Of a stretch of 64,000 nucleotides of DNA, positions 9,590 to 19,640 are shown piece by piece; the stretch's first letter is position 1, and every line of letters starts with the position of its first letter. The position numbers were made by a program, and so were the translations under genes. The stretch lies in assembly GCF_000685015.1 (NCBI RefSeq), contig NZ_BAYA01000003.1, positions 547,731 to 611,730 on the forward strand, written 5' to 3'. The notes below the pieces were generated by a model. The model worked only from the letters and a program-made list of their open reading frames with translations, searched no databases and was not told the origin of the DNA. This DNA comes from Paraburkholderia bannensis NBRC 103871 (GTDB lineage: Bacteria; Pseudomonadota; Gammaproteobacteria; Burkholderiales; Burkholderiaceae).

Positions 9590-12500
9590 CTATGCCTTTT
9601 CCACTTTCACGAGGAACGACTTGAACTCGGGTGTCTGCGAATTGCCGTCACCAACAGGCGGCGTCAGCGAATTCGTCAGGTAGCCGGGTTTCGTCAGACC
9701 TGTGAAGCCCCAGTGCAGCGGCACGCCCACGGTATGCACCTTCTTGCCCTCGATCGTGAGCGCCTTGATGCGTTTCGTGACGACGGCGACGGCGATCAGG
9801 TAGCCGCGATTGCTCGACACCTTCACGCGCCCGCCATCGACCACGCCGACCTCCTGCGCCAACTCTTCGCCGATTTCGACGAACTGCTGCGGCTGGATGA
9901 TCGAGTTCAGGCGTGCGTGCTTTGTCCAGAAGTGGAAATGCTCCGTGAGGCGATACGTGGTGGCCACGTGCGGGAAATTCTGCGCGGTGCCAAAGGTCTT
10001 GCGGTCGTCCGGGAACACGCGCGCCGCCGGGTTGGACGTGGCCTGCGGATTGTTGGGATGGAACGGGTTATAGCCGAGCGGGTTTTCAAATGGTTCGTAA
10101 TGCTCAGGAAACGGCCCTTCGTTCATGCCGTCGCGGGCGAAGAAACGCGCCACGCCTTCGGGGTTCATGATGAACGGCCCCATGCCGAGATCGGGGGCTT
10201 CGTCGACCTTGTAGTCCGGCACGTCCGCGCCCGTCCACGCCGCGCCGTTCCAGCCGATCAGCTTGCGCGTGGGATCGAACGGCTTGCCCGCGGTGTCACA
10301 CGACGCACGGTTGTAAAGCACGCGCCGGTTCACCGGCCATGCCCAGGCCCAGTTCAGCGTCTGGCCGATGCCGGTCGGGTCGGAGTTGTCGCGCCGGCCC
10401 ATCTGGTTGCCCGCCTGCGTCCACGCGCCGCAAAAGATCCAGCAGCCGCTCGACGTCGTGCCGTCGTCCTTCAGTTGCGCGAACCCCGCCAGTTGCTCGC
10501 CCTTCTTCACGAGCACCTTGGTGGCGTCCTTGGGATCGGTCTGATCGGCGAGCGCCTTTCCGTTGTATTCCCTGGCGATTTCCTCGGGCGTCGGGCTTTC
10601 CGGATCCGAATACGGCCAGTCCAGCTTGAGGATCGGATCGGGCACCTTGCCGCCGTCTTTCTGGTAGGCGGCGCGAATGCGCAGGAACAGCCCCGACATG
10701 ATTTCCAGGTCGCTGCGCGCCTCGAACGGCGGCTGCGCGCCCTGCCAGTGCCACTGCAGCACACGGCTGGAACTCACGAGCGAGCCGTTTTCTTCCGCGA
10801 AGCAGGTGGTCGGCAAGCGGAACACCTCGGTCTGGATCGAGGCCGTATCGACGTCGTTATAGTCGCCGTACTTCTTCCAGAACTCCGATGTTTCGGTGGC
10901 GAGCGGATCCATGATCGCAAGCCACTTGAGCTTGCTGAGCGCCGAAAGCGTTTTCGCCTTGTCCGGTGCGGAAGCGATCACGTTGAAGCCCTGGCAGATA
11001 TAGCCCGTCATCTTGCCCTGGTTCATCAGCTCGATGGTCTGCAGCAGGTCGTAGGGCTTGTCGAGCTTGGGCAGCCAGTCGTAGCCCCAGTTGTTCTCCT
11101 GGGTGGCGTTCTCGCCCCACCACGACTTCATGAAGCTCACGAAGAACGCGCCGTAATGCTGCCAGTAACTGAGCTGGTTGGGCCGCAGCGGCTGTTGCGC
11201 GCGCTTCTTGATGTACTCGCCGTAGTCCTGTTCGGCCTCGACCGGCAGCGTCATGTAGCCGGGCAGCAGGTTCGACATCAGGCCAAGGTCGGTGAGCCCC
11301 TGAATGTTGGAGTGGCCGCGCAATGCGTTCATGCCGCCGCCCGCAATGCCGATATTGCCGAGCAGCAATTGCACCATCGCGCCCGTGCGGATCATCTGCG
11401 CGCCGATCGAGTGATGCGTCCAGCCAAGCGCATAGAGGATCGTGCCCGCGCGGCCCGGCACCGCCGTGCTCGCCATCATTTCGCACACCTTGAGGAATTT
11501 GTCCTTTGGCGTGCCGCACACTTTCTCCACCATCTCGGGCGTATAGCGCGAGTAATGTTGCTTGAGCAACTGATACACGCAGCGCGGATTCTGCAGCGTG
11601 TCGTCGGTCTTCACGAAGCCATCGTCGCCCAGCTCGTAGTTCCACGACGACTTGTCCGGATACGCGTGTTTTTCGGCGTTATAGCCCGAATAGATGCCGT
11701 CGTTGAACGCGTAGTCGTCGCGCACGATGAACGAGAAGTCCGTGTAGTTCTTCACGTACTCGTGCTGGATCTTGTCGTTCGTGAGCAGCCAGTTGATGAC
11801 GGCGCCCAGGAACGCGATGTCCGTGCCGGTGCGGATCGGTGCGTAGAAGTCCGCCACCGATGCCGTGCGCGTGAAGCGCGGATCCACCACGATGAGCCGC
11901 GCCTTGCGGTGCGCCTTCGCCTCCGTGACCCACTTGAAGCCGCACGGATGCGCCTCGGCCGCATTGCCGCCCATCACCAGAATCACGTCCGCATTGCGAA
12001 TGTCGACCCAATGGTTCGTCATCGCACCACGGCCAAACGTCGGGGCAAGACCTGCCACCGTCGGGCCGTGTCAGACACGCGCCTGGTTATCGAATGCGAG
12101 CATGCCCCACGAACGGGCCACTTTATGCGTGAGATAACCGACTTCGTTGCTGCCCGCCGAAGCGGCCAGCATGCCGGTGGTCAGCCAGCGATTGACCGTT
12201 TTGCCGTCGGCGGTTTTATCGACGAAATTCGCGTCGCGATCTTCCTTGAGCAGCTTCGCGATGCGGTCGAGCGCCTCGTCCCACGAAATGCGTTTCCACT
12301 CGTTCGATCCCGCCGCCCGGTATTCCGGATACTTCAGGCGATTCGGACTATGAATGAAATCGATCAGGCTCGCGCCCTTGGGACAGAGCGTGCCCCGATT
12401 GACGGGGTGATCGGGGTCGCCTTCGATGTGGATGATGCTCGCGGTGGCATTCTTCGCACCATCGCCGAGACCGTACATGAGGATCCCGCAACCGACCGAG

Positions 12501-12661
12501 CAGTACGGACAGGTATTGCGGGTTTCAGTGGTGCGCGCCAGTTTGTATTGTCGGACTTCGGCAAGCGCGTTGTCGGGCGCGAAGCCCATCAACGCGAGGC
12601 TGGATCCCGCCAGCGACGTTGCCGTGACCTTGAGGAACTGACGCCGGGACATCTGCAGCAT
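9590..12661 (-). CDS. fdoG: selenocysteine-containing formate dehydrogenase alpha subunit
   Basis: 1023 residues including Sec197, read through an in-frame TGA at 12071-12073. A molybdopterin (bis-MGD) enzyme that oxidises formate in the periplasm. The ATG at 12661 has GAGG 9 nt upstream and gives a twin-arginine signal ([10 protein letters not shown]). The 4Fe-4S motif CPYCSVGCG follows near residue 54. The residues around the UGA, [24 protein letters not shown], match respiratory formate dehydrogenases. A naive translation splits the gene in two at the UGA. It heads the fdoGHI unit and is divergent from the yihY-type gene. Confidence 0.97.
12028..12073 (-). promoter_or_regulatory. bacterial SECIS element in fdoG mRNA
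   Basis: Directly after the UGA the mRNA folds into a hairpin. CACGGCC (12070-12064) pairs perfectly with GGCCGTG (12034-12028). An apical stem GGCA/TGCC presents the loop GGTCT, the sequence SelB recognises in E. coli fdhF and fdnG. Spacing from the UGA agrees with known bacterial SECIS elements. Confidence 0.93.
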
Positions 12662-12865
12662 GATGTGCGTCCTCGGCTTTCTGGTTGTGGGTGATTTCAG
12701 TATAAGACGTTTTGGGAACCGGATCGCATGAGTTGCGCCGCCCCGGCGCGCGCCGCGCAACCGGGTATCCGGATTGCTATAGTCGAACGAAAGGTGCAGT
12801 GCAAGATCGGTTGCGGGCTTGGCTGCATCATCGCTCGAACACGCTCCGACGCGGGACGCATAACC

Positions 12866-14320
12866 ATGACGACGATTTCCTCCAGACAGATCGAATCGGC
12901 CGCGCGCAAGGAGGCCTCCTGGGTGGTCGACGCGTGCCGGCAGTTCATCGCCGACCGCTGCCCGTCGCTGGCCGCCAGCATCGCTTTTTATTCGGCGTTT
13001 TCGCTCGCGCCCACGCTGGTCATGGTGATCGCCGTGGCCGGCTGGTTCTTCGGCGCCGATGCCGCGCGCGGCGAACTGTTTCGTCAGGTGCATAACGTAC
13101 TGGGCAACGACGCCGCCGCGGGCATCACCACCATCGTGCAGAACGCCCACCGCGCGGGCGGCGCGGGCGGCCTGGCCGCCGTGATCTCGCTCGTGCTGCT
13201 GGTGGTCGGGGCGTCCGCAACGTTCTCGTCGCTCAATTCCGCGCTCAATATGGTGTGGCCGCCGGACGGCCCGCGCGCGTCATCGGTGATCGCGCTCGTG
13301 CGGGTGCGGCTGATCTCGTTCGGCCTCGTGCTGGGCGTCGCCTTTCTGCTGATCGTTTCGCTCGTGCTGGACGCCGTCATTACCTTCGTCGGGCAGTGGC
13401 TGCTGGGCGCGTCCACCTATCTGTTCATCGGCAACATTGTGCAGTTCATCGTCGGGCTGATGGTGCTCGCGGTCGCGTTCGCCGCGCTGCTGCGCTTTTT
13501 GCCCGATGCGCTGGTGCAATGGCGCGACGCGATGGTGGGCGGGATCGTCGCCGCCGTGCTGTTCTCGGTGGGCAAGAAGCTGTTCGCGCTTTATCTGGCG
13601 CATGCGGGCATGGCGACGGCGTTCGGCGCGGCGGGCTCGCTCGCGGTGCTGCTGATGTGGCTGTACTTCTCGGCGGCGGTGCTGCTGCTGGGCGCGGAGT
13701 TCTCCGCCGCGCGCGGACGCCTGCACGATCCGCGCGGCGCGTGGGGCTGGCTCGACGAGCCGCCGCCCGGCAGCCGCGCCAAGCTGGCCTCGGTGCTGGC
13801 CGCCTCGACGATTGCGCCGCTGCGCGAAGCCGCCGCCAGAGCGCCGAAAGCCGACGCTGTTCCGATCAACAACGCCACTGAAGCGGACGGCGTGCTGGGT
13901 AACGGCACGCTGCCGCCCTACGCGGCCGCGGTCGCCGCCGAAGCGGCGGCCCTGAAAGCCACGGGCGCGGGCACTGAGCCAGACCTGGCTGGCAACCGCG
14001 CTGCCAACCTCGCCGCCGATCTCGCGGCAGACGACGCCCACGCCCCCCTGCGCGCCATCGGCCAGGCGCGTGCGACGGGCGGCGAGTTCGCCCGCAGCGG
14101 CAACGGCGGCTTGCAGATCCGCCGCTCGGTCGTGCGCATCGAGGACAGCGCCACCTATGCCGCCGCGCTCACGCTCGTGTCGGCGGGTCGCACCGTGGCG
14201 GCCGCCGACCGCTACCTCAAGCGCCACCCATGGAGTTCGGTTCTGCTCGTCGCAAGCGCCGCCATCGCCGTGACCGCCACCACCAGCCGCCGTCACGCCA
14301 GCTCGCGCAATAAATCCTGA
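12866..14320 (+). CDS. YihY/BrkB family inner-membrane protein with long C-terminal extension
   Basis: About 484 residues from the ATG at 12866. The first 280 residues form the YihY/virulence factor BrkB domain: an N-terminal CPSLAASIAFYSAFSLAP helix, then five more hydrophobic helices, ending in the LLMWLYFSAAVLLLGAEF motif. The remaining 190 residues are alanine-rich and low in complexity apart from a last hydrophobic segment near residues 465-475; this extension is uncommon for the family. No transport activity can be assigned from sequence. It is transcribed away from fdoG. Confidence 0.88.
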   Translation: MTTISSRQIESAARKEASWVVDACRQFIADRCPSLAASIAFYSAFSLAPTLVMVIAVAGWFFGADAARGELFRQVHNVLGNDAAAGITTIVQNAHRAGGAGGLAAVISLVLLVVGASATFSSLNSALNMVWPPDGPRASSVIALVRVRLISFGLVLGVAFLLIVSLVLDAVITFVGQWLLGASTYLFIGNIVQFIVGLMVLAVAFAALLRFLPDALVQWRDAMVGGIVAAVLFSVGKKLFALYLAHAGMATAFGAAGSLAVLLMWLYFSAAVLLLGAEFSAARGRLHDPRGAWGWLDEPPPGSRAKLASVLAASTIAPLREAAARAPKADAVPINNATEADGVLGNGTLPPYAAAVAAEAAALKATGAGTEPDLAGNRAANLAADLAADDAHAPLRAIGQARATGGEFARSGNGGLQIRRSVVRIEDSATYAAALTLVSAGRTVAAADRYLKRHPWSSVLLVASAAIAVTATTSRRHASSRNKS

Positions 14321-14672
14321 GCGCGGCCACGGCGCGCCCCCTCCTGCGCGCCCTCTATATACAGAGCACTGCTACGGTTTCGAGGCGCAACCAGGGCACA
14401 CCCCTGGTTGCTCCACGTTTACCCGTGCACCTTACAAATCGAAGTTGCACTTTTCGCGACTTGTAGCGAAAACGACAATAATGCAGAGTCAGCAATCCGA
14501 TATTTCAGGATTCGGAAGAATCGCGGAATCGCCCGTATTTCAAGGCCTTACACGTGTGTGTCAGCTTTTCGCGACACTGAATTTTTTTCAGTTATAGACA
14601 TTTGCACCCCTGCGTTATTCTCCTTTGCGCAACAGCAACAACTAAATCAAACATCTGCGTGGAGAATTCTGG
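14321..14672. other. intergenic region upstream of the porin
   Basis: 352 bp without a convincing gene. Besides the hairpin at 14387-14411 it holds a second inverted repeat, TTTTCGC-N8-GCGAAAA (14451-14472), and an AT-richer stretch before the porin. This is a plausible promoter/operator area; no specific regulator site can be named. Confidence 0.5.
14387..14411 (+). terminator. hairpin downstream of the YihY-family gene
   Basis: A perfect 10-bp inverted repeat (GCAACCAGGG / CCCTGGTTGC, 5-nt loop) 67 bp after the stop. Only a weak T stretch follows, so termination is likely but not certain. Confidence 0.5.
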
Positions 14673-15860
14673 ATGAAACGAGTCGCACTCTCGACCCTCT
14701 CGCTGGCCCTGCTGGCCGTCACCGGCGTGGCACATGCCCAGAGCAGCGTCACCCTGTACGGCGTGATCGATGAATCGATCCAGTGGGTTCACAACACCGA
14801 AGTCGCAGGCGCAAACAAGAATCTGTACCAGCTCGCCGGCGGCAACCTGTCGGGTAACCGCTTCGGCCTCAAGGGCACGGAAGATCTGGGCGGCGGCCTG
14901 AAGGCGATTTTCCAGTTGGAAAACGGCTTCAACATCAACAACGGCAAGATGGGCAGCTACAACGGCAACAGCGCCCTGTTCGGCCGCCAGGCATTCGTTG
15001 GCCTGACGCATGATCAATTCGGTACGGTCACGCTCGGCCGCCAGTACGACCCGCTGGTCGACCTGGTTCAGCCGCTGACGGGCGACAACTACTTCGGTAG
15101 CCAGTTCGCAACGCCGGGCGACATCGACAATAACGACAACAGCTCGCGTACCAACAGCGCCATCAAGTACACGTCGCCGGTTCTGGACGGCTTCCAGTTC
15201 GAAGGCATGTACGCACTGGGCGGCGTCGCTGGCTCGACCGGTTCGGGTCAAAGCTGGGGCGCAGCGGCAACGTACGGCATCGGCTCGTTCAACGCCGCAG
15301 CTGGCTACTTCCGCATGGACAACTCGTCGAACCCGGCTAACCGCGCGACGACGAACGGCGGCTGGGCATCGACGGCAACGTCGGACAACGTGTTCCAGGA
15401 CGGCAGCGTCATCACCAACGCATTCGCTTCGGCGAAGTCGGTTGGCATCGCTTCGGTTGCTGGCCAATACGTCGCTGGCCCGTTCACGCTGGGCCTGCGT
15501 TACAGCAACGTGCAAGTCAAGCCGGACGGCTACTCGACGTTCCAGACGACCGAGCGTTACAACGTCGGCGGCGCGTTCCTGGGCTACCAGCTGAACCCGG
15601 CACTGCTGCTGGGCCTGGGCTACATCTACACGCACGCTGCAGGCGACACGTCGAGCTCGTACCACCAGGTTTCGCTGGGTGCGGACTACAACCTGTCGAA
15701 GCGCACGGACTTCTACGCTGTGGCGGCTTACCAGCACGCCAACGGCACGCAGCCGGGCACGCCGGGCGTGAACGCAACGGCTTCGATCGGTTCGTACGGC
15801 TACAACTCGGCATCGAGCTCGCAAGAGATCGTCAGCCTGGGCATCCGCCACAAGTTCTGA
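14673..15860 (+). CDS. OmpC-family Gram-negative porin
   Basis: 395 residues. A Sec signal peptide (MKRVALSTLSLALLAVTGVAHA) is followed by QSSVTLYGVID, the typical start of mature Burkholderia/Neisseria-type porins. The PEF-like constriction-loop region has FGRQAFVGL and LGRQYDP. The C-terminus ends in RHKF, with the terminal Phe needed for outer-membrane insertion. General diffusion of small solutes is inferred from the family. Codons are strongly C/G-ending in the highly expressed style. A strong terminator follows. Confidence 0.96.
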   Translation: MKRVALSTLSLALLAVTGVAHAQSSVTLYGVIDESIQWVHNTEVAGANKNLYQLAGGNLSGNRFGLKGTEDLGGGLKAIFQLENGFNINNGKMGSYNGNSALFGRQAFVGLTHDQFGTVTLGRQYDPLVDLVQPLTGDNYFGSQFATPGDIDNNDNSSRTNSAIKYTSPVLDGFQFEGMYALGGVAGSTGSGQSWGAAATYGIGSFNAAAGYFRMDNSSNPANRATTNGGWASTATSDNVFQDGSVITNAFASAKSVGIASVAGQYVAGPFTLGLRYSNVQVKPDGYSTFQTTERYNVGGAFLGYQLNPALLLGLGYIYTHAAGDTSSSYHQVSLGADYNLSKRTDFYAVAAYQHANGTQPGTPGVNATASIGSYGYNSASSSQEIVSLGIRHKF

Positions 15861-15932
15861 TCGACGGCATGAGCCGGGCGCAAGCCCGGCCACGCGACGA
15901 GACCTCGCAGCTAGAAATCACACGCTGCCCCA

Positions 15933-15969
15933 AACCAGCCTTCGGTGCGAGCCAGGGCTGGTTTTTTAT
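15933..15969 (+). terminator. intrinsic terminator of the porin gene
   Basis: AACCAGCC pairs with GGCTGGTT across a 15-nt loop and is followed by TTTTTATT, about 70 bp after the porin stop codon. Confidence 0.88.
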
Positions 15970-16013
15970 TGGCCGTGCGTTTTATCGATTGAGTGGTGTT
16001 TGACCCGGACGGC

Positions 16014-16913
16014 TCACTTGAGCCGGGCAAGCGCCGCCGCCGCATGCCGGACGAAAGCATCGGCCAATGGCGCGCCGTCCTGCTGCACGCTGCGCGCAAT
16101 GTTCACCGGCACCTCAAGCGACGGCTCGAAACGCTTCACGGCGACGCGGGTGCCCAACGCCGCCGCCGTCACCGGATCGACCAGCGCGATCCCCATGCCC
16201 GCCTCCACCAGCGTCACGACCGCCTGCGCGAGATCCGCCTCGACGCCGGTCGCGCGCGTCACCGCGCATTCGGCAAACAGGCGATCGATGCGCAGACGCG
16301 CAGGCGTGCCCGACTCGAACGAGACGAACGCCTCGCCTTCGCAGTCCGTCGCGTGCAGGACACGCTTACGCGCGAGAGCATGACCACGCGGCAAGATAGC
16401 GCGCATCGGCCATTGGCCCAGGCGTTCGAGCCGCACGCCCGGCGGCGGCGCGACCTCGTTCACGATCGCCAGGTCGCAGCGCTGCGCGGCGACGCGTTCG
16501 AGCGCCAGCGCCGGTTCGAGCGTGAGCAACGTGACGTCCACGCCCGCATGTTCATGCGCGAATGCCGCTGCCACGCGCGGCAGGAAATCCGCAGCGAACC
16601 CGGCCGCTGCCGCGACGCAAATCGCGCCGCGACGTTGCTCGCGGATCTGCGCGGCGGCCTGTACGACGCGATCGAAGCCACTGAACGCGCGCTCGACTTC
16701 GGCATGCAGCGCGTGCGCCTGCGACGTCGGCCATAAGCGACCTTGCCTGCGTTCGAACAGCGCGAGCCCCACACTCGACTCGAAATCGGCCAGCAAACGG
16801 CTCACCGCAGGTTGCGACACGCCAAGCGCGTGCGCGGCAAGCGTGACCGTGCGCGCCTGCATCAAGGCGCGAAATGCTTCGACCTGGCGGATACTGAGTT
16901 CAGAAGCAGTCAT
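16014..16913 (-). CDS. LysR-family transcriptional regulator
   Basis: 299 residues. The N-terminal winged HTH has QVEAFRALMQARTVTLAAHALGVSQPAVSRLL, canonical for LysR. The effector-binding domain runs from about residue 90 to 290 with the two-lobed periplasmic-binding fold pattern. It faces the porin terminator, and no metabolic gene lies divergently next to it, so the target cannot be read from context. The inducer is unknown. Confidence 0.93.
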   Translation of the reverse strand: MTASELSIRQVEAFRALMQARTVTLAAHALGVSQPAVSRLLADFESSVGLALFERRQGRLWPTSQAHALHAEVERAFSGFDRVVQAAAQIREQRRGAICVAAAAGFAADFLPRVAAAFAHEHAGVDVTLLTLEPALALERVAAQRCDLAIVNEVAPPPGVRLERLGQWPMRAILPRGHALARKRVLHATDCEGEAFVSFESGTPARLRIDRLFAECAVTRATGVEADLAQAVVTLVEAGMGIALVDPVTAAALGTRVAVKRFEPSLEVPVNIARSVQQDGAPLADAFVRHAAAALARLK

Positions 16914-17080
16914 AACATTTAGACATGGATTTTTATGAATCTCCGTCGCACCAACTTCAAGTGAAGATTCAATCTGTCAAATAATCGTTATTTTCTGCCT
17001 GATACTACAGGACTTTGTCCCATAACATCTGCGCATGGACATGGCAAAGCTCTGCACCCGCTCGCTTTTCGCGGACAAAT

Positions 17081-17116
17081 AAAAATCCCCGTGGGCGCAT
17101 AGCCAACGGGGATTTC
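17081..17116 (-). terminator. intrinsic terminator of the HU-like gene
   Basis: On the minus strand AAATCCCCGT and ACGGGGATTT pair around a 15-nt loop, with a T-rich run following, about 50 bp past the stop of the HU-like gene. Confidence 0.85.
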
Positions 17117-17164
17117 CTGGGTACTGACGCAAGCCGCGGCCACCGGGGCCACGGCGCGAGGCGC

Positions 17165-17629
17165 TTAGCCTGCTGCTGCGTCCTTCAGCTTCTTCAGCGC
17201 GCGTGCCTTGACGCGAACGCTAGCCGGCTTGGCCGGGAACCAGCGCTCTGCACCCGTGAACGGGTCTTTGCCGAAGCGCTTCTTCTTCGCCGGCACAGCC
17301 TGAACGACGATCTTCAGAAGGCCCGACAGCGTGAATTCGCCAGCGCCCTTCTTGTGAACCGAACCCAGGATCGTGTCTTCCAGTGCGGCGAGCACAGCCT
17401 TCGTTGCCTTCGGCTCGACACCAGCGCGCTCAGCGACGTGAGCAGCCAGCGAGGCCTTCGTGAAGGTGTCCTTGATCGGCGACGGTGCGCCGGACGCCTT
17501 CACGGCGACCTTCTTAGCTGCGGGCGTCTTTGCGGCTGCCGTCTTGGCGGGCGCTGCGGCCTTTTTAGCAACAACCTTCTTGGCCGGGGCAGCTGCCTTT
17601 TTGGCCACTTTCTTTGCGGAAGTCGGCAT
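17165..17629 (-). CDS. HU-family DNA-binding protein with histone H1-like N-terminal tail
   Basis: 154 residues. The first 50 are Lys/Ala/Pro repeats (AAAPAKKVVAKK type), as in eukaryotic linker histones and bacterial H1-like proteins. Residues 52-145 form an HU/IHF domain: IKDTFTKASLAAHVAERAGV, then a GEFTLSGLLKIVVQ strand region, and a DPFTGAERWFPAKPASVRVK arm. It probably compacts or bridges DNA. The start has GGAG 6 nt upstream. Short, basic and strongly coded, with its own terminator, it appears monocistronic. Confidence 0.92.
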   Translation of the reverse strand: MPTSAKKVAKKAAAPAKKVVAKKAAAPAKTAAAKTPAAKKVAVKASGAPSPIKDTFTKASLAAHVAERAGVEPKATKAVLAALEDTILGSVHKKGAGEFTLSGLLKIVVQAVPAKKKRFGKDPFTGAERWFPAKPASVRVKARALKKLKDAAAG

Positions 17630-17909
17630 GTTTCTCCTACCAGTGTTGGTCAGTGAATCGACGAAGCACAGCGGGATGCAAATGCTTCATCGGCGGATTC
17701 TACAAGCGTGCAAGCGTTTTGCGTCATTCTTTTGCATCGCCGATGCAAATTTTTTGTTTCAAGCCGCCTCCCGAACGCATTATGACGCCTGTTTACAGGG
17801 GTAAACGTGCTCCCGCCAGACACGCGGGCATGCACACAGCGCCAGCGCGACGCGTCCGCGATGCTGCGAAAACGCCACACGTATGGCGTTTTTCGCGTTC
17901 GGGCGCGCG

Positions 17910-19418
17910 TCACGCACGCAGGAGATGCGCGGCGAGCGAGGTCAACGCGGCGTCGATCTGCTCGACTTCGACTGCGCCGTAGCCAAACAGAAAGCCTTGT
18001 TGCAAAGGTGTTTCCAGATGAAACGGCGCGAGCGCATGCAGGCCGACCGACGCCGCACGCGCCGCGGCAAGCAGCGCGGTTTCGTCCGCGCTTGCGGCAA
18101 GTCGCGCGGCCAGGTGCAGGCCCGCGGTGTTCGGCATCACGGGTTCGAGCCATGCAGCAAGCGGCCCGCGCAGATGCTTGAGCAGCGTTTCGCGGCGTGC
18201 GGCGTAGGTCTGGTGCATGCGTCGCAGGTGCCGTGCGAAGTGGCCGTTGAGCATGAAATCGGCGAGCGCGGTCTGCGTGAGCACGCAGCCATGACAGTCC
18301 GCCGTCTGGCGCGAGCGCATAAGCGCGCCCTTGAGCGCGGCGGGCGGCACCATGTAGCCAACTCTTAACTCGGGAAACATGGTCTTCGAAAACGTGCCGA
18401 CGTAGGCCACGAGACCGGCGTTATCGAGACTCTTGAGCGGTTCGAGCGAACGCCCTTCGAAGCGGAACTCGCAGTCGTAGTCGTCTTCGATCACGAGTGC
18501 GCCGTGCGTCTGGGCCCATTCGAGCAGCGCCACGCGACGTGCGAGACTCATCGGCATGCCCAGCGGAAACTGATGCGAAGGCGTCACGTAGATCACGCGA
18601 GCGCGCTTCGGCAGCTTGTCGACGATGAGGCCGTCGTCGTCGACGGGCACCGGCACGACGTGCGCGCCGCACGACGCGAACGCTTCGCGCGCAGGCGGAT
18701 AACCCGGATCTTCGACGGCGATGATGTCGCCGGGCCGCAACAGCACGCGCGCGAGCAGCGCAAGCGCCTGCTGCGCGCCCTGCGTGACGATCACGTCGTC
18801 CCAGTTGCTGGCCACGGCGCGGTTGAAGGCGAGGTAGCGCGAGACCGCCAGCCGCAGCTTCTCTTCGCCCGCGGGATCGCGATAGGCGCCGGTGCCGCGC
18901 GCCTGCACACGCAGCGCGTCGGTGATGCAGCGCCGCCAGACGTCGAAGGGAAAGCGCGATTTGTCCGTGACGCCGCCCGCGAAATCGCAGGCAAGGCGCG
19001 GATCGGGACGCGGCAGCGCGAGCGCCTCGGGTTGCGTTTGCCACCACGGCGGCGCGTTGCCGTCGCGCTGATCGTGTGGATCATATCGGTCGACTCCGTC
19101 CGGCAGGGCGCGGCTGCCTTCCTGCGCCGCGCGGATCTGCGCATTCGGATGCCCCGGCGCACGCGCGGGCAGACGCTCCAGCGTGTCGGCGACGAAGGTG
19201 CCCGAGCCGCGCCGCGCGATCAGATAGCCTTCGGCGAGCAGCCGCTCGAACACGTCGAGGGTGGTCTTGCGCGACACACTGAGCTGTTGTGCAAGCTCGC
19301 GCGTGGACGGCAAACGCGTACCGCCCGCCAGCCGCCCGTCGACGATGCGTTCGCGCAACTGGCGATAGATCTGTCCGGCGAGGTCGCGCTGGCCGGATAC
19401 GGTGACATGAAGATCCAT
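17910..19418 (-). CDS. MocR/PdxR-type GntR regulator with aminotransferase-like domain
   Basis: About 502 residues from the ATG at 19418, chosen because the GntR winged helix begins right after it. HTH: GTRLPSTRELAQQLSVSRKT at about residues 33-52. The C-terminal 390 residues are a fold-type I PLP domain with the PLP-lysine motif GTFSKTMFPELRVGY. Such regulators use PLP as effector or ligand-binding cofactor. It is divergent from the isonitrile-hydratase-like gene 222 bp away, a common layout for a regulator and its target. That link is inferred, not shown. Confidence 0.92.
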   Translation of the reverse strand: MDLHVTVSGQRDLAGQIYRQLRERIVDGRLAGGTRLPSTRELAQQLSVSRKTTLDVFERLLAEGYLIARRGSGTFVADTLERLPARAPGHPNAQIRAAQEGSRALPDGVDRYDPHDQRDGNAPPWWQTQPEALALPRPDPRLACDFAGGVTDKSRFPFDVWRRCITDALRVQARGTGAYRDPAGEEKLRLAVSRYLAFNRAVASNWDDVIVTQGAQQALALLARVLLRPGDIIAVEDPGYPPAREAFASCGAHVVPVPVDDDGLIVDKLPKRARVIYVTPSHQFPLGMPMSLARRVALLEWAQTHGALVIEDDYDCEFRFEGRSLEPLKSLDNAGLVAYVGTFSKTMFPELRVGYMVPPAALKGALMRSRQTADCHGCVLTQTALADFMLNGHFARHLRRMHQTYAARRETLLKHLRGPLAAWLEPVMPNTAGLHLAARLAASADETALLAAARAASVGLHALAPFHLETPLQQGFLFGYGAVEVEQIDAALTSLAAHLLRA

Positions 19419-19640
19419 GTGGAAATGACAAAGCGTGTTGATGAGCGTGCCAGTGAACGCGCCAATGAGCCCGTCACGGCGCCTTGCCGGATGCTGGCAC
19501 AAACGCGCGCGGCGCTGGCAGTTTTTGCGCGTTTTTTGGCGCTCGCGCGTGCAGGCCCGCACGTAGAGTGACGATGAACGGGCCGCCAGCGGCTCGCCCC
19601 CTCGCTCCTCTTCACATCACCGTCACCTCAAGGCGCTTCC

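Noticed and set aside
9575..12694. Plus-strand open frame of 1039 codons opposite fdoG
   Set aside because: It is antisense to a clear formate dehydrogenase and exists only because of GC-rich codon bias.
12662..13150. Upstream extension of the fdoG frame by 163 codons
   Set aside because: It runs into the divergent yihY-type gene; the twin-arginine signal begins at 12661 with a good ribosome binding site.
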